Below, in pieces: positions 11,052 through 22,605 of a stretch of DNA of 64,000 nucleotides. Both the position numbers and the translations under genes were made by a program. This DNA is from Eremomyces bilateralis CBS 781.70 (Eukaryota > Ascomycota > Dothideomycetes > Eremomycetales > Eremomycetaceae): the NCBI RefSeq assembly GCF_010015585.1, contig NW_022985091.1, positions 211,533 through 275,532 on the forward strand, given 5' to 3'. Below the pieces are notes generated by a model. That model was given only the letters and a program-made list of their open reading frames with translations, was not told the DNA's origin and made no database searches. How positions within the stretch are numbered: position 1 is the first letter of the stretch; each line of letters begins with the position of its first letter.

Positions 11052-12667
11052 GACGACTCCGTAGTATACCGTTCTGTACCATCAACTCCGCACAGCGATC
11101 CTCCTCATATGAATACGGTATCGCCCAAACTGCCCAACTTCCCCAGTGTGGTCCCTTAACTCTACTTTTATTAACAGCTCCCCAGATCCAACTTCCACGC
11201 TCTTCACTGGTGCAAGGTCATCCGCTTGTTCTGCCGGCCACAAGAGTATACTCTATTCCGCTCCCACACCTCCCCAGAAATAAGGGTGTTCAATCAATAG
11301 GTCGTGACAGCCCTCGAAACGACTAAACAATGGGCGACGATTGCATCCGACGAGGTGTAGACGTGGGGGGTCTCAATTCGCCAGTGGGCATCAGAATATC
11401 GGGATTCAAGGGCACTGAGAGAACGGGTAGCGAATCAGGTGAAAGCAATCATGGAAACCCTTAAGCAAATGATAACTGAAGGTTTCAGACGTTGGTTGGT
11501 CAGGTGCAGAATTGGATGGCGGATGATCCATAATTAAATGCTATTTTCGCAGTCATGATGTGGTGGACTAGCTTAGTTCGGACCCAAAGGCTAGGGTTGG
11601 TGTTGGTGAGCGGCCAACTTTGGTAAGGGAATGATCCTTTTGAGAGATGAAAGCCCGAAACATGACCGGCGGGGTGACACACAGCCGCTTCCGGGTGCCC
11701 AGGGGTGCCTATACGGGCCAGAGGTGCCTATAACTAGGTCACTCACACACTACCACGGTGGTCGGTGACTCTCTGACTGCCCGCCCGGCGCCCGCCGGAT
11801 TGCCCGCTGATCTTTGTCCGTCTCCCCCTCACTGCATCATCTTCCTTCTTTGATTCACCGCATTCCTGCTGACTGCTTATGCAAACATCCTAATACATCC
11901 TCGCGCCCTTACCTATACGTCCTTTCGTTTCTTCGTTTACTGCACTGGATTTTGCACTTTCCACTCCCTCGCAGGCGGAGGATACCATTTCACGACATGC
12001 AACGACCAAGAGCGTTCTCCGAGCCATCCGCCACCCTTTGATCCTCATGTGGGGGACTAAGCCGATATACCCGTTCCACTGTACCCCGAAATCGAGACCG
12101 CCAGCTGAGTACTGCTGACAGATCGGGTTGGAAAGCGGTACATAGTTGTCGCCGCTGAATCAGATAAGAGTGAGTTTCATAATTCATTGCAAATCAACCT
12201 TTTCATTCTTTATCTGTCCTCTCATTGTTGTCGCTGTTTGCATTTGACCGTCTCGCCTCCGACCTGCCAGATATCCGCAGTCCCACTTGCCGCCGTTCGG
12301 CCTGGAAGTCGCAGCATGTACTTCCACTCGCTCTGTCTAGAACTCTCACTAATCGTTCTTGCTCACAGTGCCTCTGTTAGTTCAGACAGCGCCAGCACAG
12401 GTGGCATTAGGGCCGCCTGTGCTGTCCTCCATCGCTTCATCATGGACAACGGTTCCGTTTATCTCTACCACGACTTTCGCTGCAGAACATCTCGCGGCGA
12501 CAAGCGGATCATCGATACCGGGCATCGAGTACTCCGAACAATCGTTACTATCTAAGAACCCACTGGACCATCTCACTACCCCGTCAATACCTGATACCAT
12601 CACCGTCACCACGCCGTATCCGACCTCAGTCTTTGCCCCGCACCACCACAACCACTCCATCTCACCT
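11052..12667. other. Divergent intergenic: TFIIIC-like (-) and Vps62-like (+) promoters
   Basis: About 1.6 kb. The part before 12668 is pyrimidine-rich and probably includes the leader of the Vps62-like gene. The Vps62 reading frame stays open upstream to 12359 without an ATG, so an upstream coding exon is possible but not supported. No repeats seen. Confidence 0.4.
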
Positions 12668-14148
12668 ATGCCTCCACGCCGGAACCGAACGTCGATCTTC
12701 GGCACGACTCCGCAAGTGTTCGGGGCCATAACTTTCGCTGGATTGTTCTCCCTGTTCGGTCCATCGAGCGCCGAGCTCACCGAACTCGACGAGACATGGA
12801 TTGCGACGTCGAACTCCTGGCTGGATCGGTCAGCATGTCGGTGGATTGGGGTTTGCGGATTAAAGCATCTCAACCCAGATGGATGGATATTCCAGCCGGG
12901 CGAGGAGCCACCCCTCGTGCCTCCTGCGAAGGACGATCCCGCCCTATCCGCCGCTTTCGAGGATAGTTGGAGAGAGGATGGTAGCAGCTGGACGGAGGAG
13001 GAGAAGCGGATTCGGGAGATTCCGAGCTATGTCATGACGTACGCGCCGTATGTGCACCTCTATTCAGAGGAGGAATACTGGCCATCGGATGTTGCGGAGC
13101 ATCTGATGCATACCACCCCCTATCTCAACTATACCCCTGCCCCCGAGAAAACCTGGGATTTCGATCTGGACGCTCTGCACCGGCTGAACCATTGGGGGAA
13201 GTCCGTTTACTTGCAGAGTAAAGACAACGTTGAAGAGCGTCCAGACTGGCTCGGTAGCCAGGTGAACGTTCCGGTACCGCCGTCCCTCGACGATCCAAAG
13301 CCAGAGCCCGACATTTCCATCCCAGAACTCAACGATCCTCAACTATCTCCTCGAGCAGTTGCGCCTCCCATCGAGCCGCCAATCGGTTCGCACCGACGCA
13401 TGGGCACTCTTCGCGCGGGGGAATCGAAACAATGGATGTTCGGCAAGAAGGTTGAAGGCGGACGCAGCAAAGCCCCCGCCACCCTTGTCGTCGTCGACAA
13501 AGGCAACGGCACCGTCGATGCCTTTTGGTGGTTCTTCTACAGCTATAACCTAGGCAACGAGGTGTTTGGTGTACGGTTCGGAAACCATGTGGGCGACTGG
13601 GAACACATGGTAGTGCGATTCGCCAATGGGACGCCGACGTCGGTCTTCATGAGTCAGCATGAGAACGGAGTGGCGTACAACTATGATGCGGTGGAGAAGA
13701 TCGGGAAGAGGGTAAATCCATCCCATTCTTCCTCCTGGAATGTCTTGCTAACGTTTCTACCCAGCCTGTCGGTTACTCTGCCACCGGCACCCACGCCATG
13801 TACGCCACACCAGGGGTTCAGGCCTACATCCTCCCCTTTGGCCTCCTCTACGACCTCACCGACCGCGGCCCTCTCTGGGATCCCGCGCTCAACATGTATT
13901 CCTACACCTACAACATGACCACCCGCGAGGCCCGCAGCTCGAACCTCACTCCCGACGCGCCGACCGGCCTGATCAACTTCCGCGGCCACTGGGGCGACAA
14001 GACCTACCCGCTCAGCGACCCGCGGCAGTACCGCTTCGCGGGGCAGTATCATTACAGCAGCGGGCCGCCCGGGCCGAAGTTCCACCGCTTGAACCGGACG
14101 AACATCTGTCAGAAGGAGGGGGGATGTGACATTCGCGATTGGCGGTGA
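12668..14148 (+). CDS. Vps62-like vacuolar protein sorting-associated protein
   Basis: Two exons, 12668-13711 and 13765-14148, encode 475 residues. The start is the first in-frame ATG (MPPRRNRT); it gives a basic N-terminus followed by a hydrophobic segment (QVFGAITFAGLFSLFGPSSA, about 17-36) that looks like a signal peptide or signal anchor. Family features: YAPYVHLYSEEEYWPSD near 125; the Trp-rich core DAFWWFFYSYN and FGNHVGDWEHMVVRF; and after the 53-nt intron GTHAMYATPG, GLLYDLTDRGPLWDP and INFRGHWGDKTYP. These match the Vps62 domain, named from a yeast gene linked to sorting to the vacuole; its biochemical activity is not established. Joining KIGKR to PVGYSATGTH needs donor GTAAAT and acceptor CAG at 13764. 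An ER or vacuolar-lumen location is inferred. Confidence 0.85.
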
Positions 14149-16891
14149 GCGGGCGTACGGGGTTTGATTTGACGACGTTATGGATCCGCACGGGATGCGG
14201 ATGGGATACGGGGTACGGGACATGACGGGCGATGAATAGGCGTTCCTTGATTTGGCGACGATGGGTTGCATTACGGTATGGGCTACATGGCAGCTGGTTT
14301 TCCGGTCGCTCCGCGTTCTGGCACAGGTGCTCGGGTACGTCAAGGCATGTGGGACTGGATCGGGAATCGCGACATCCTCTGGTCGGGGGCACTAAACGCG
14401 GTTAGATGACCCAACGTCGTGTATAGATGAGTATTCTTTTGTAGGCAATCCTAGAGGTATCCATCCGACGGCGTTTGTGCCCTTATGAGTTGTGACTGAG
14501 GAAATTTCCGTGAACCGTTTATGGCATAGGAGAATCCGTTCAGCGCTTCAGTGCGAGAACGGCGACACTTTGGTTCGGTGGATGTTGCACTAGATTATAC
14601 AAACATTGGAATGAGTAACTAACGCGGGTGGCTGTCATAGAATGCCTGGGTAGGTTTGGGCTATGTTCACGGTAAAATCGTGGATAGAAACAGATATTGG
14701 GAGTGCTAACAGTAAACATAGACGATATTCAGCCAATAGACCATATCCAGAAGGGTCTCTCCCGGGAATTGACACTCTCTACTCCTATTGTGAATATACA
14801 TTGTCGGACGTGGACTCATCAATATGGAATACAGTCCTGATCGTTCTACTGTTTGCAATGCCATCTCCTCCCTCTCAGTCAACAGTGGGATTTTGAACTA
14901 CCTGCTCCTTTGCGTTTAACTTTGTATACCCCTCATTTTTGCGTGCCGGTGATTGTTTGATGTCCAGGACTGTTCATGATAATCCCGGAGTTTGCTCGAG
15001 TTTCAAGATCAGAAAATCCTGCTATGATTCTTCCTCAGGACAATACCTAATTTAATGTTCTTGCTCAACATCCTCTCTTGATCAGAGGCTGTTGATGGGA
15101 CGAGGTGCAGCAAAGAGGATGGTACATCCTGACGTTTCCGGTAAGTTACCGTCACTGTCAACAGGTCAGCTGCAGCCTTCCCCTGCATAGAACTGCATCT
15201 GATGTATATGTACTGCAGACACTAAGCAATAGTCACTAAACACCAGGATATCAGTCTAGACCGACTGACCAAGGATGGAGGCTGTGGCCCCGTTCCGAGA
15301 GCTTCTTCCATGAATGCCGTGAGCAGTTCCGTCGTCCAAGGGCCATCAACTTCTTCGACTCATCCTGAGTTCCAGGTGATTGTCGGATGGGATTTGGCCG
15401 TGGACCCCATGCACATCTTGCCCAACAACGGGCAGTATTGATGGGAAGGCAAACCAGGAAAGGTGTTTAGGGCACGCCCTTCCCGATGTCGCCGGTATAT
15501 TACGTGCGCTTGGCTACAATAATAGGATGACTAGGGCAGGGGAAGGGGGGATGAATGCTCGATTGGTGATGCTCGTGTGACATGACCAAGTAACATCAGT
15601 ACATCATCACTCATTCACCTATACAATGTCGGGAGCGGGAGGCCCTTTACTCGAGGCTTCCGTTACGTTGCATTAGTTGGAGTATTATAGTACCAGTCAG
15701 GTAGGGGATTGTTGCTGTTGGGTTGATATTGGTACCAACGAGGTCGTTGTTAGGGCTTTATACTACAATACTATCCACCAAGAAGAATAGCCATGAAACT
15801 TGCCTTTCCTAACACTTGATAATACAACACAGCTAAAGGATCCAGACATCAGGGAGTGCTGCGAAGCCTGTGACCATGCTGGAATAGCTGGATACCGCGT
15901 AGGAGGATGACCAGGTGATGATCAAAGCCCCACCCGTCATCCACCCATCTATCACCACCACCGTCCTTCCGCTTGTTCATCCTGTTCCCCTCCCAAATCC
16001 CAACCAACCACCCATATGGCACCAGGACCTGCGGCAGACTGCCTTGTCTCACCATCTGACCAGCGCCACGGTTTCGCCATTCCGCCATTTCACCATTTCA
16101 CCATTTCACCATTTCACCATTTGGCCATTTCACCATTTGGCCATTTCACCATTTGGCCAGCCCAGCCTTCCCTTTTATCCCAACAAGGACTGAAGGGGGA
16201 GGGATTGTCAGTGTTGAAAGTCAGGGCTGCCTCTTCACTGGCTGTGGCTACACTGGCTCTAGAATTGATTGATTATCATATCTCTGCCACGATACCAAGG
16301 ACTGCGGCTGCCGTCATTAGCAACACCGATTCTAAATTAGTCACGCCGAGTGGATTATTGATTACTTTACCATTTTACTCGTTGAGTGGTAAATATCTGG
16401 TGAGAGTGACAAAGTGTGGACAGACAGACCGGGAGGTTATCAGATGGTCACCGCTTTGTTCCGCCCTTTGTGATAATTAGCGGCGCCTTTACGCCAAACC
16501 CCACGCTGCCATCCCCCTTTGAAGCATCATACATATTACACGTACACGTTGTTCTTCCACCATTACACCACGACACCACGACATCTCCTACAATCTCCCA
16601 TTCACTGAAGTCACCTCTCCTCCCTCCCCTTACCTCATCCCTTCTCTGGTTCAACATATCTCCATTCCCGTTCACTTCAACTTGACTTCGTTACTCTCAC
16701 GCGTCCTGCCATCACGTCAGCGCTCCACCCCTCCTTACGGTCAGCGATACCACTATCTCGATACAACACGGCCGCCATCCAGCTCAACATCACCCCCGAT
16801 TCTATTCACTACGCATCGCACCATTGATAGACCGGCCTAGGAGACTGCAGCCTGCATTATCGGTCTTAAATTCATCATCGCCATTTCCATT
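14149..16891. other. Long intergenic between Vps62-like and the unknown gene at 16892
   Basis: About 2.7 kb with no ORF of recognisable content. It holds an 8-bp tandem repeat at 16085-16158. The last 350 bases before 16892 are C/T-rich, typical of a fungal promoter and leader. Confidence 0.45.
16085..16158. repeat. 8-bp tandem repeat, CCATTTCA/CCATTTGG
   Basis: Nine consecutive copies of an octamer starting CCATTT and ending CA or GG. The first copies end mainly in CA; CA and GG then alternate at the distal end, which suggests a two-unit (16-bp) duplication. Several frames stay open through it, producing artificial Ser/Pro/His/Phe ORFs. Confidence 0.9.
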
Positions 16892-19048
16892 ATGGCACAA
16901 CAGCAGGCCCCACAGCGGCCACCACAACTCCGCCAACCCTCCTATCTCAACTCCAACGCCGTAGCGGGACCCAGTAATGCGGAGAACACCCTCAATTCCC
17001 CCGAGCATCCTTCACTCGCCCTTTCTCCGACCCTCTCCTCCCGCAAACGAACTCTTGAGGACTCGCAAGAATGGGTTCTTTTCTCCCCCGACACGGCGAC
17101 GTCATCGCCATCCCTCATTCGGACCCACACCGCGTCAACCGGCCGGACACTTCGCACGGTGGGCCTCACGCGGTATAGCGATGTCGGATCGCTCGACACC
17201 GCCGCTCGCTCCGATCAGATCAGTTCCGATGCATACGGTGATGAGGATGCCATCGACGTTGACAATGACCTAACTTGCCACGGCTCCGATGAGGAGGGGA
17301 CAGCCGATCTCGATAGCCTGGACGACGGCCTCCATGCTTTCCACGAACTGTCCGACTGGAGTGGAGGGCCTCGCGCACGTCTCGATCAGAGTGGTGGGAC
17401 TGTCCTGCCCACCCACGATGGGTTCGGGTCGTTCAATGCTAGTGGCACGCAGGCCGTGATGCAGGAACAAATCGGGCAGTTTGAGCGGTACAATACGCGA
17501 CGCCGTGGCAGTTCGCAAGTGCGAAGGCGAACATCAAGTATCCAGCGGCGCTTGGATGCGCTGCAAGAGGTGGAGGAGCTTACGGGTGAGCACGACCGGA
17601 TACAAATGGTGGAGCGATGGAGACTGGAACAGAGCAAGGCATTGCTGGAAGAGATTGAGCGGGAGACGAGGCGAATGCGGAGGATGAGCCGGACGAGTAT
17701 ACGGAGAGGAAGCCGTGCGACGAGCGTGGGAGGGTTCACGGCGACGGGCGCAACGGAGGGCGAAGTTGGTGCGGCCATGTCGGCGGCATCGGCCACAGGA
17801 GTGGACGAACCTCCTGAGAATGAGTCATGGTGGCAGCGTTTCACCCGCAAGGTGATCCGTGACTTGATGGGGATCGACGAGAACTTGCTTTCCGTCATCT
17901 TCGGCGAGGCTCTACCGATTGAGGCGACGGCATCAGGAGACGGCAACGATTCGGCCGGTACGACACCCACCAACAGCACCATGCGAGATATCCTCGCAGA
18001 AGGCCAGGATGAGTTGGACCACTCATGGGAACATCGGCTCCTCTCCCGCATCGCACGGGAACTCGGCAGTCTCGTTCACCAACTCTCGGAGCACCCGGGG
18101 GCATTTTCAACATACGTCCGCACGCAGGAGACGCCTACCTACGTCGGGGCGCGCGGTCCCTCGTCTCGACAGCCGACCACCCATCCCACCGGCACCATTG
18201 CGCATGACAATTCCCCATTCGGCCCGCTTAGCCCGCTCACGCCCACAACCTCCAACTCGACCGGCCCCCTCTTCCAGCCTACCGTACAGACCGCCCACCG
18301 CACCCCTCCCTTTAGCGACCCCTCGCTCTGGGGTATTGAAGAAGAAGAGGAGCCCCTACCGTCGGACCCCCGCCATTTCAACGAGCTGGACCGTGTATAT
18401 TGGGAGCGCGAGCTCGACGCCAAGCTCATCTTCAACTTCCTCCGCCAACGCTTCTCCTCCCGCCCCAGCTCCCCCACCCCCGAAGCCTCCGGCCTCTCTC
18501 GGTCTCCGTCGAACGACCTCGGCACCACCCCTCCTCACGCCTTCCACGGCCTCCCCTCCGTCACCGCGCCTAGCCTCGCCTCCCCATCCACCTCCCCCCC
18601 CACTACATACGTCCATCCGCATCTCCAACCACTCACCCAACCTCGCCCCACCACCGGCATCACCTCCGCCTCCGCAACCGGCCACTCCCCCGCCCACATA
18701 TCCGCACCCGCCATCCGCCCCTTCAACACCCCCGCGCACGCCCGCCGTGCCGCACTCATCCGCGCCAACCACCCTCTCGCTACCCCGCCAATCTCACGAC
18801 GACGGGACCTCCACCGCCACCACGGGCACATCCCGCACCGGTTCAATCCCAGCGGCGGATTACGTGGGGGGGTGGAGGGGACGAGCGGGGTGGGGATGTT
18901 GTTGCGGAGGGGGGGCACGGCGGGGAGTTCGAGTTGTGCGAGTCAGAGTACACGGCGAAGTTGGAAGAGTGGAGGGGGGAGTGGGGGGAAGGGGAAGGGG
19001 AGGTTTTGGGAGGGAAATGGGGGGAGTGATGGGGGGATTGTGGTGTGA
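16892..19048 (+). CDS. Unrecognised large, mostly disordered fungal protein
   Basis: A single 718-residue frame begins at the ATG in CATTATGGC. I do not recognise a named domain. Seen: SRKRTLEDSQEWVLFSP at about 49-65, looking like a short conserved linear motif; an acidic stretch around 115-145; a basic helical region (about 200-280) with RRRGSSQVRRRTSSIQRRLD and RRMRRMSRTSIRRGSR, rich in possible basophilic kinase sites; a compact block ESWWQRFTRKVIRDLMGIDE near 310-330 that looks folded; and a 350-residue Ser/Pro/Thr tail ending in Gly/Ser repeats. The composition suggests a regulatory or scaffold protein, but no function can be assigned. Long frames on other strands here (for example 17919-19064 and 17386-18051) are shadows of its biased codons. 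Confidence 0.75.
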   Translation: MAQQQAPQRPPQLRQPSYLNSNAVAGPSNAENTLNSPEHPSLALSPTLSSRKRTLEDSQEWVLFSPDTATSSPSLIRTHTASTGRTLRTVGLTRYSDVGSLDTAARSDQISSDAYGDEDAIDVDNDLTCHGSDEEGTADLDSLDDGLHAFHELSDWSGGPRARLDQSGGTVLPTHDGFGSFNASGTQAVMQEQIGQFERYNTRRRGSSQVRRRTSSIQRRLDALQEVEELTGEHDRIQMVERWRLEQSKALLEEIERETRRMRRMSRTSIRRGSRATSVGGFTATGATEGEVGAAMSAASATGVDEPPENESWWQRFTRKVIRDLMGIDENLLSVIFGEALPIEATASGDGNDSAGTTPTNSTMRDILAEGQDELDHSWEHRLLSRIARELGSLVHQLSEHPGAFSTYVRTQETPTYVGARGPSSRQPTTHPTGTIAHDNSPFGPLSPLTPTTSNSTGPLFQPTVQTAHRTPPFSDPSLWGIEEEEEPLPSDPRHFNELDRVYWERELDAKLIFNFLRQRFSSRPSSPTPEASGLSRSPSNDLGTTPPHAFHGLPSVTAPSLASPSTSPPTTYVHPHLQPLTQPRPTTGITSASATGHSPAHISAPAIRPFNTPAHARRAALIRANHPLATPPISRRRDLHRHHGHIPHRFNPSGGLRGGVEGTSGVGMLLRRGGTAGSSSCASQSTRRSWKSGGGSGGKGKGRFWEGNGGSDGGIVV

Positions 19049-19629
19049 TATGGTAGGTATATGAGGGTGGGGAGGATGGGTGACGAGGGATATTTTAGTA
19101 ATATGTGCTATATGATGATGACTTGTACAACGCATGGACGGAGGGATGTCGCGGGTTTACGAGAGAAGTTTCATAGAAGATGTCGTTTCCACTTCTGAGG
19201 TGTAGCGTTTTTTCTATCTTTAACTTAATTCTCCGTTTCTTTCTTGGAGCTCGCTCCGACATAAATGTCATCTAGAGTTTCCCACTTTCATCACTGGTGC
19301 ATGTCGTGAACATGATTGTTTCCAGATAGAAACGGAGCATAACGAATGAAGCGTATCATACTAGAGATTGAAACCAACTGGATTGTGAGTTGAATGATCC
19401 TTTACGGCCTCTTGTGCTGGTATCTACAATGATTTGCAAAGTACGGTCGGCATGGTGCATGAAGAGGGTAATGGTCACTGATTGATAGCATGCAAGGACG
19501 AGGTATCGGGATTTTATGAGTGCCATTGATTGCCCTGTAATGAAGCATCATTTTGAATAACAGTACAACCTTATTTGACTCCCGTAATGTCGATCAAACC
19601 CGTTCTCTTTCCATTCCACCTCCACAACC
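19049..19629. other. Convergent 3' region
   Basis: About 0.6 kb between the unknown gene (+) and the uL16 gene (-). AT-rich 3' flanks only; nothing else recognised. Confidence 0.4.
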
Positions 19630-20425
19630 TCAAGCCTCGAAGGCCTGGGGATACGACTCCATGTTCGACGCGATCGACCCCCGGCTCGTCAAGAACTTGA
19701 CGTAGGCGCCATCGGGCTTGATCTTCCCCTCCTGCATCTTCTTCACGAACTCCTCCCGTCGCAGCGTGGTGAACCCCCAGTTCTTGCTCACGATGATCTT
19801 TTGGCGGCCGGGGAACTTGTACTGGCTCCTCCGCAGGGCCTCGATGGCGGTGGGCTTGTGCGCGTCCTTGGTGCGGATGGACAGCAGGATCTGGCCGATG
19901 TTGACGCGGGCGACGCGGCCGTAGCACTTGCCGAAGGCACCGCGCATACCGGTTTGCAGACGATCGGCGCCGGCGCACGACAACATCTTGTTGATGCGGA
20001 CGACGTGGTGCGGGTGCGGGCGGACGCGCATGTGGAAGCCTTCCTTACCAGCGATCTTGACCATGTACTTGTTGGCGCAGATACGGGCGGCTTCGAGGGC
20101 TTCGGAGGAGAGCTGCTCGTATTCGTTGGAGACAAGGTGGACCTATGGGAGTTACGTCAGTTGTTGTTGGATGGACGTGTTGGAGTCGGTTCAACGTACA
20201 CATAGCGGGAACTCAGTGATATCTGCGCGCTTGCGGCCCAAATCGTAGATCCTGATCTTGGCGTCGGGGACACCACGGTTGAAGCGAGACTTGGGATACG
20301 GCTGTGATGACGAGAAGTCAGTTTTGATGGTCTTCTTTGAAAGACACCCATCTCGGGGCGTGTGTGGTCGAATGCCATACCTTGTTCTTGCAATAGCGGT
20401 AGCAATGAGCCGGTCGTCGAGCCAT
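19630..20425 (-). CDS. RPL10: 60S ribosomal protein uL16 (L10)
   Basis: Three exons, 20425-20381, 20301-20200 and 20142-19630, encode 219 residues, the usual length. Seen: [20 protein letters not shown] at the N-terminus, then [25 protein letters not shown] joined to [10 protein letters not shown], the loop [36 protein letters not shown], and [17 protein letters not shown] near the end. uL16 binds near the peptidyl-transferase centre and is one of the last proteins loaded on the pre-60S subunit; the conserved internal loop contacts the P site. Intron 1 (79 nt, GTATGG...CAG) and intron 2 (57 nt, GTACGT...TAG) are placed by phase and by continuity of the conserved protein. The eL30 gene lies just upstream on the same strand. 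Confidence 0.96.
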
Positions 20426-20988
20426 CTTGACGGATATTTGCTCGATGGGACTATGTTGTGGTTGTTGTGGTGAAAGAGGAAAGGGAGAGGTGAGAGGGTT
20501 ATGAGGTGGAGGTGGTGGTGGCGTTGGCAGTTGTAGGTGGATTTCAAATCAGGTGCGCCAAGCCTCTGGTGGTGGTGACTCCTTCGCTTACGAACATTCA
20601 CGGCATTTGCCACCCACACTGCCCACCTGCCGATCAATCAGCCACTGTATTTCAGGACATAGAAGAAATTGAGAATATTCAGTAGAAGTGAACTACGATA
20701 GGATGCCATCATTATAGGTACTATAGCATTGGATCCGAGAATTACGAAACTGGTTGGAATTATTGGTTTGTTGGCACTCGGTAATTGAGTCCAGCTAGGC
20801 GAGCAGTTGAATATCACAATCACAATCGAGTCACAGAAGTTGGATAGATCTCGCATAAGATATGGCACGCTGTCGATTCATGGTATTTCGCGGCATCAAA
20901 AGAATCCGCTCACGGATCTAATACATAGGTATCCATTTCCCGTTTTAACGCCGGACGCAATGCCATGCTTCCCATCCCCATTCATCGC
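20426..20988. other. Intergenic between eL30 3' end and uL16 start
   Basis: About 560 bases that must hold the eL30 3' UTR and the uL16 promoter. The 150 bases before the uL16 ATG are rich in A/C on the coding strand. No specific ribosomal-protein promoter element was identified by eye. Confidence 0.4.
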
Positions 20989-21539
20989 TTAGGCAGCGGC
21001 GGTGGAGAGGATATCGGAGTCACCAGCATCCAGGACAGCCATGGTGGAGGTCCTGAACAGCTTTCCGCAGGCGGTACCCAACTCAATCTGCAGAAATATA
21101 TCGCGTCAGTCATTGTGCGCCCTCCAAAGTCTTGCATGGAGACTTTTTCGCAGGGCAGGTCACCTCCTGCGACAGAAGGACCGGGGGAAGGAGAGGCTTA
21201 CGTTGTTTCCGGCGAAGTGGTGGACGCTCGTCTTGGCCAACATGGAGTAGTATTCGAGCTCCGACTTCTTGAGGGGAGGAGTGTTGCCAGCGATCTTGTC
21301 AAACGGTCAGATTTTGCCGTGTCAAGGAGCTTCTTGTCTAACTTACGATGACAAGCTTGGCCTTTCCAGATCGCAGGCTCTTGAGGGTCGACTTGTAGCC
21401 CAGGGTGACTGGATATATGATTAGAGGGAGGACTCGGTTGAAATTTCATGGAGCAGTACACACCTTTACCAGACTTCATCACAAGCGCAAGGCGCGAGTT
21501 GATGGAGTCAGCAGCTTTCTTTGATCGCTTGGGAGCCAT
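20989..21539 (-). CDS. RPL30: 60S ribosomal protein eL30 (L30)
   Basis: Four exons, 21539-21464, 21408-21347, 21294-21202 and 21087-20989, encode 109 residues. Protein blocks in order: [94 protein letters not shown], and DAGDSDIL at the end. eL30 is an archaeal/eukaryotic large-subunit protein of the L7Ae-like RNA-binding fold. In yeast its own RNA is autoregulated at splicing; whether that holds here is unknown, though this gene is intron-rich. Acceptors are CAG, AAG and CAG. The AAG at 21297-21295 is the only in-phase site that keeps LVI-IAGNTPP continuous. Confidence 0.95.
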
Positions 21540-22605
21540 TTTAGCGATTGGGATTGAATGGCGGTGGGATGGATTGACGGAAGTGGGAATAGATTGGAAG
21601 TCTTAGGATCGTGAAGTCGCGAAGAGGAGGAAAATTATCGAGTTGTGGGGGACTGCTGTGTGGGTGGTGTGGCTTGGCCCAGGTCACCTGACTGGAATCT
21701 ATCTATCGACCCTCTGCTCGCTCTCTCTCTCATTCAGGCATCAAGGAACCCACGCCAGACTACCATCTCTTGCGCCTTGCATGTGCTTTTCGACATGAAC
21801 CCTTAATAGCCCAATACAGAAGATGGTCGAGCATAATGTAAGTCGTAACAACCATCCACATGTCGAATCAGGTCTCAAGAACATAGATCGGCCTAGTCTA
21901 AATTACAGTATACATACTTCATACAGGTATAGATCTGTTTACAATTATGTCGCAACTATGAACTACACCGAAGGCGATGCTAAGATCCAGCACCTCATTC
22001 CATCCGAATTGAGTGGTCAGCAGACCACGTATTATTAGAACAAAACATGAACAAGCAGGCGAGCACATAGATCGCCTCAGTATTACACATATGATACCTA
22101 CATACCCGAGGACAGCCAGAGGTGAACCAGCATCTGCCAGTGTCAACAACATACAATACTGAGGGGGCAATTAGCAACCCTGTGATATGGGAGTACTGTC
22201 ATCTCCAGACAACCACCCATGATATCCAAGGCCTCCTTCCGTCCACGTCTCTTCTTGGTTCTCACTCTCTTTCGCACATACGCTAGACAGTGACACAGAC
22301 ATTCGAAACAATTGATAGCGCATGTTAACAGGAATCTTGTCGTGAAATTTCCAGCTCACGCCATCCCGACCTGACAGGAACAGCCACAACGGCCAGGTGC
22401 AGGGAATCGAGTTCGGCTATTCTTCGCCACTCGCGTCTTCTCACGGAAGCGCTGCGCATTGAGCGTTCAACGTCGCGGACTCGCGCCAGCCCTTCGTATC
22501 GACTATCGACAATCATTAGCGACGCCGACGCCATACGATTTCAGCTTAGTCGCGTCCCTGCTCCAGGTTATCAGCAATCACCATCCTTGATTCCTCCCTA
22601 TTAAG
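21540..22605. other. Divergent intergenic: eL30 (-) and coiled-coil gene (+) promoters
   Basis: About 1.1 kb. It contains a short CT microsatellite near 21719-21732. No other gene or repeat is recognised; the part before 22606 is likely leader sequence. Confidence 0.4.

Noticed and set aside
17919-19064. 381-codon + frame and 221-codon - frame (17386-18051) in the unknown-gene locus
   Set aside because: Both are shadows of the 718-codon frame; their products are low-complexity Pro/Ser/Arg with no motifs.
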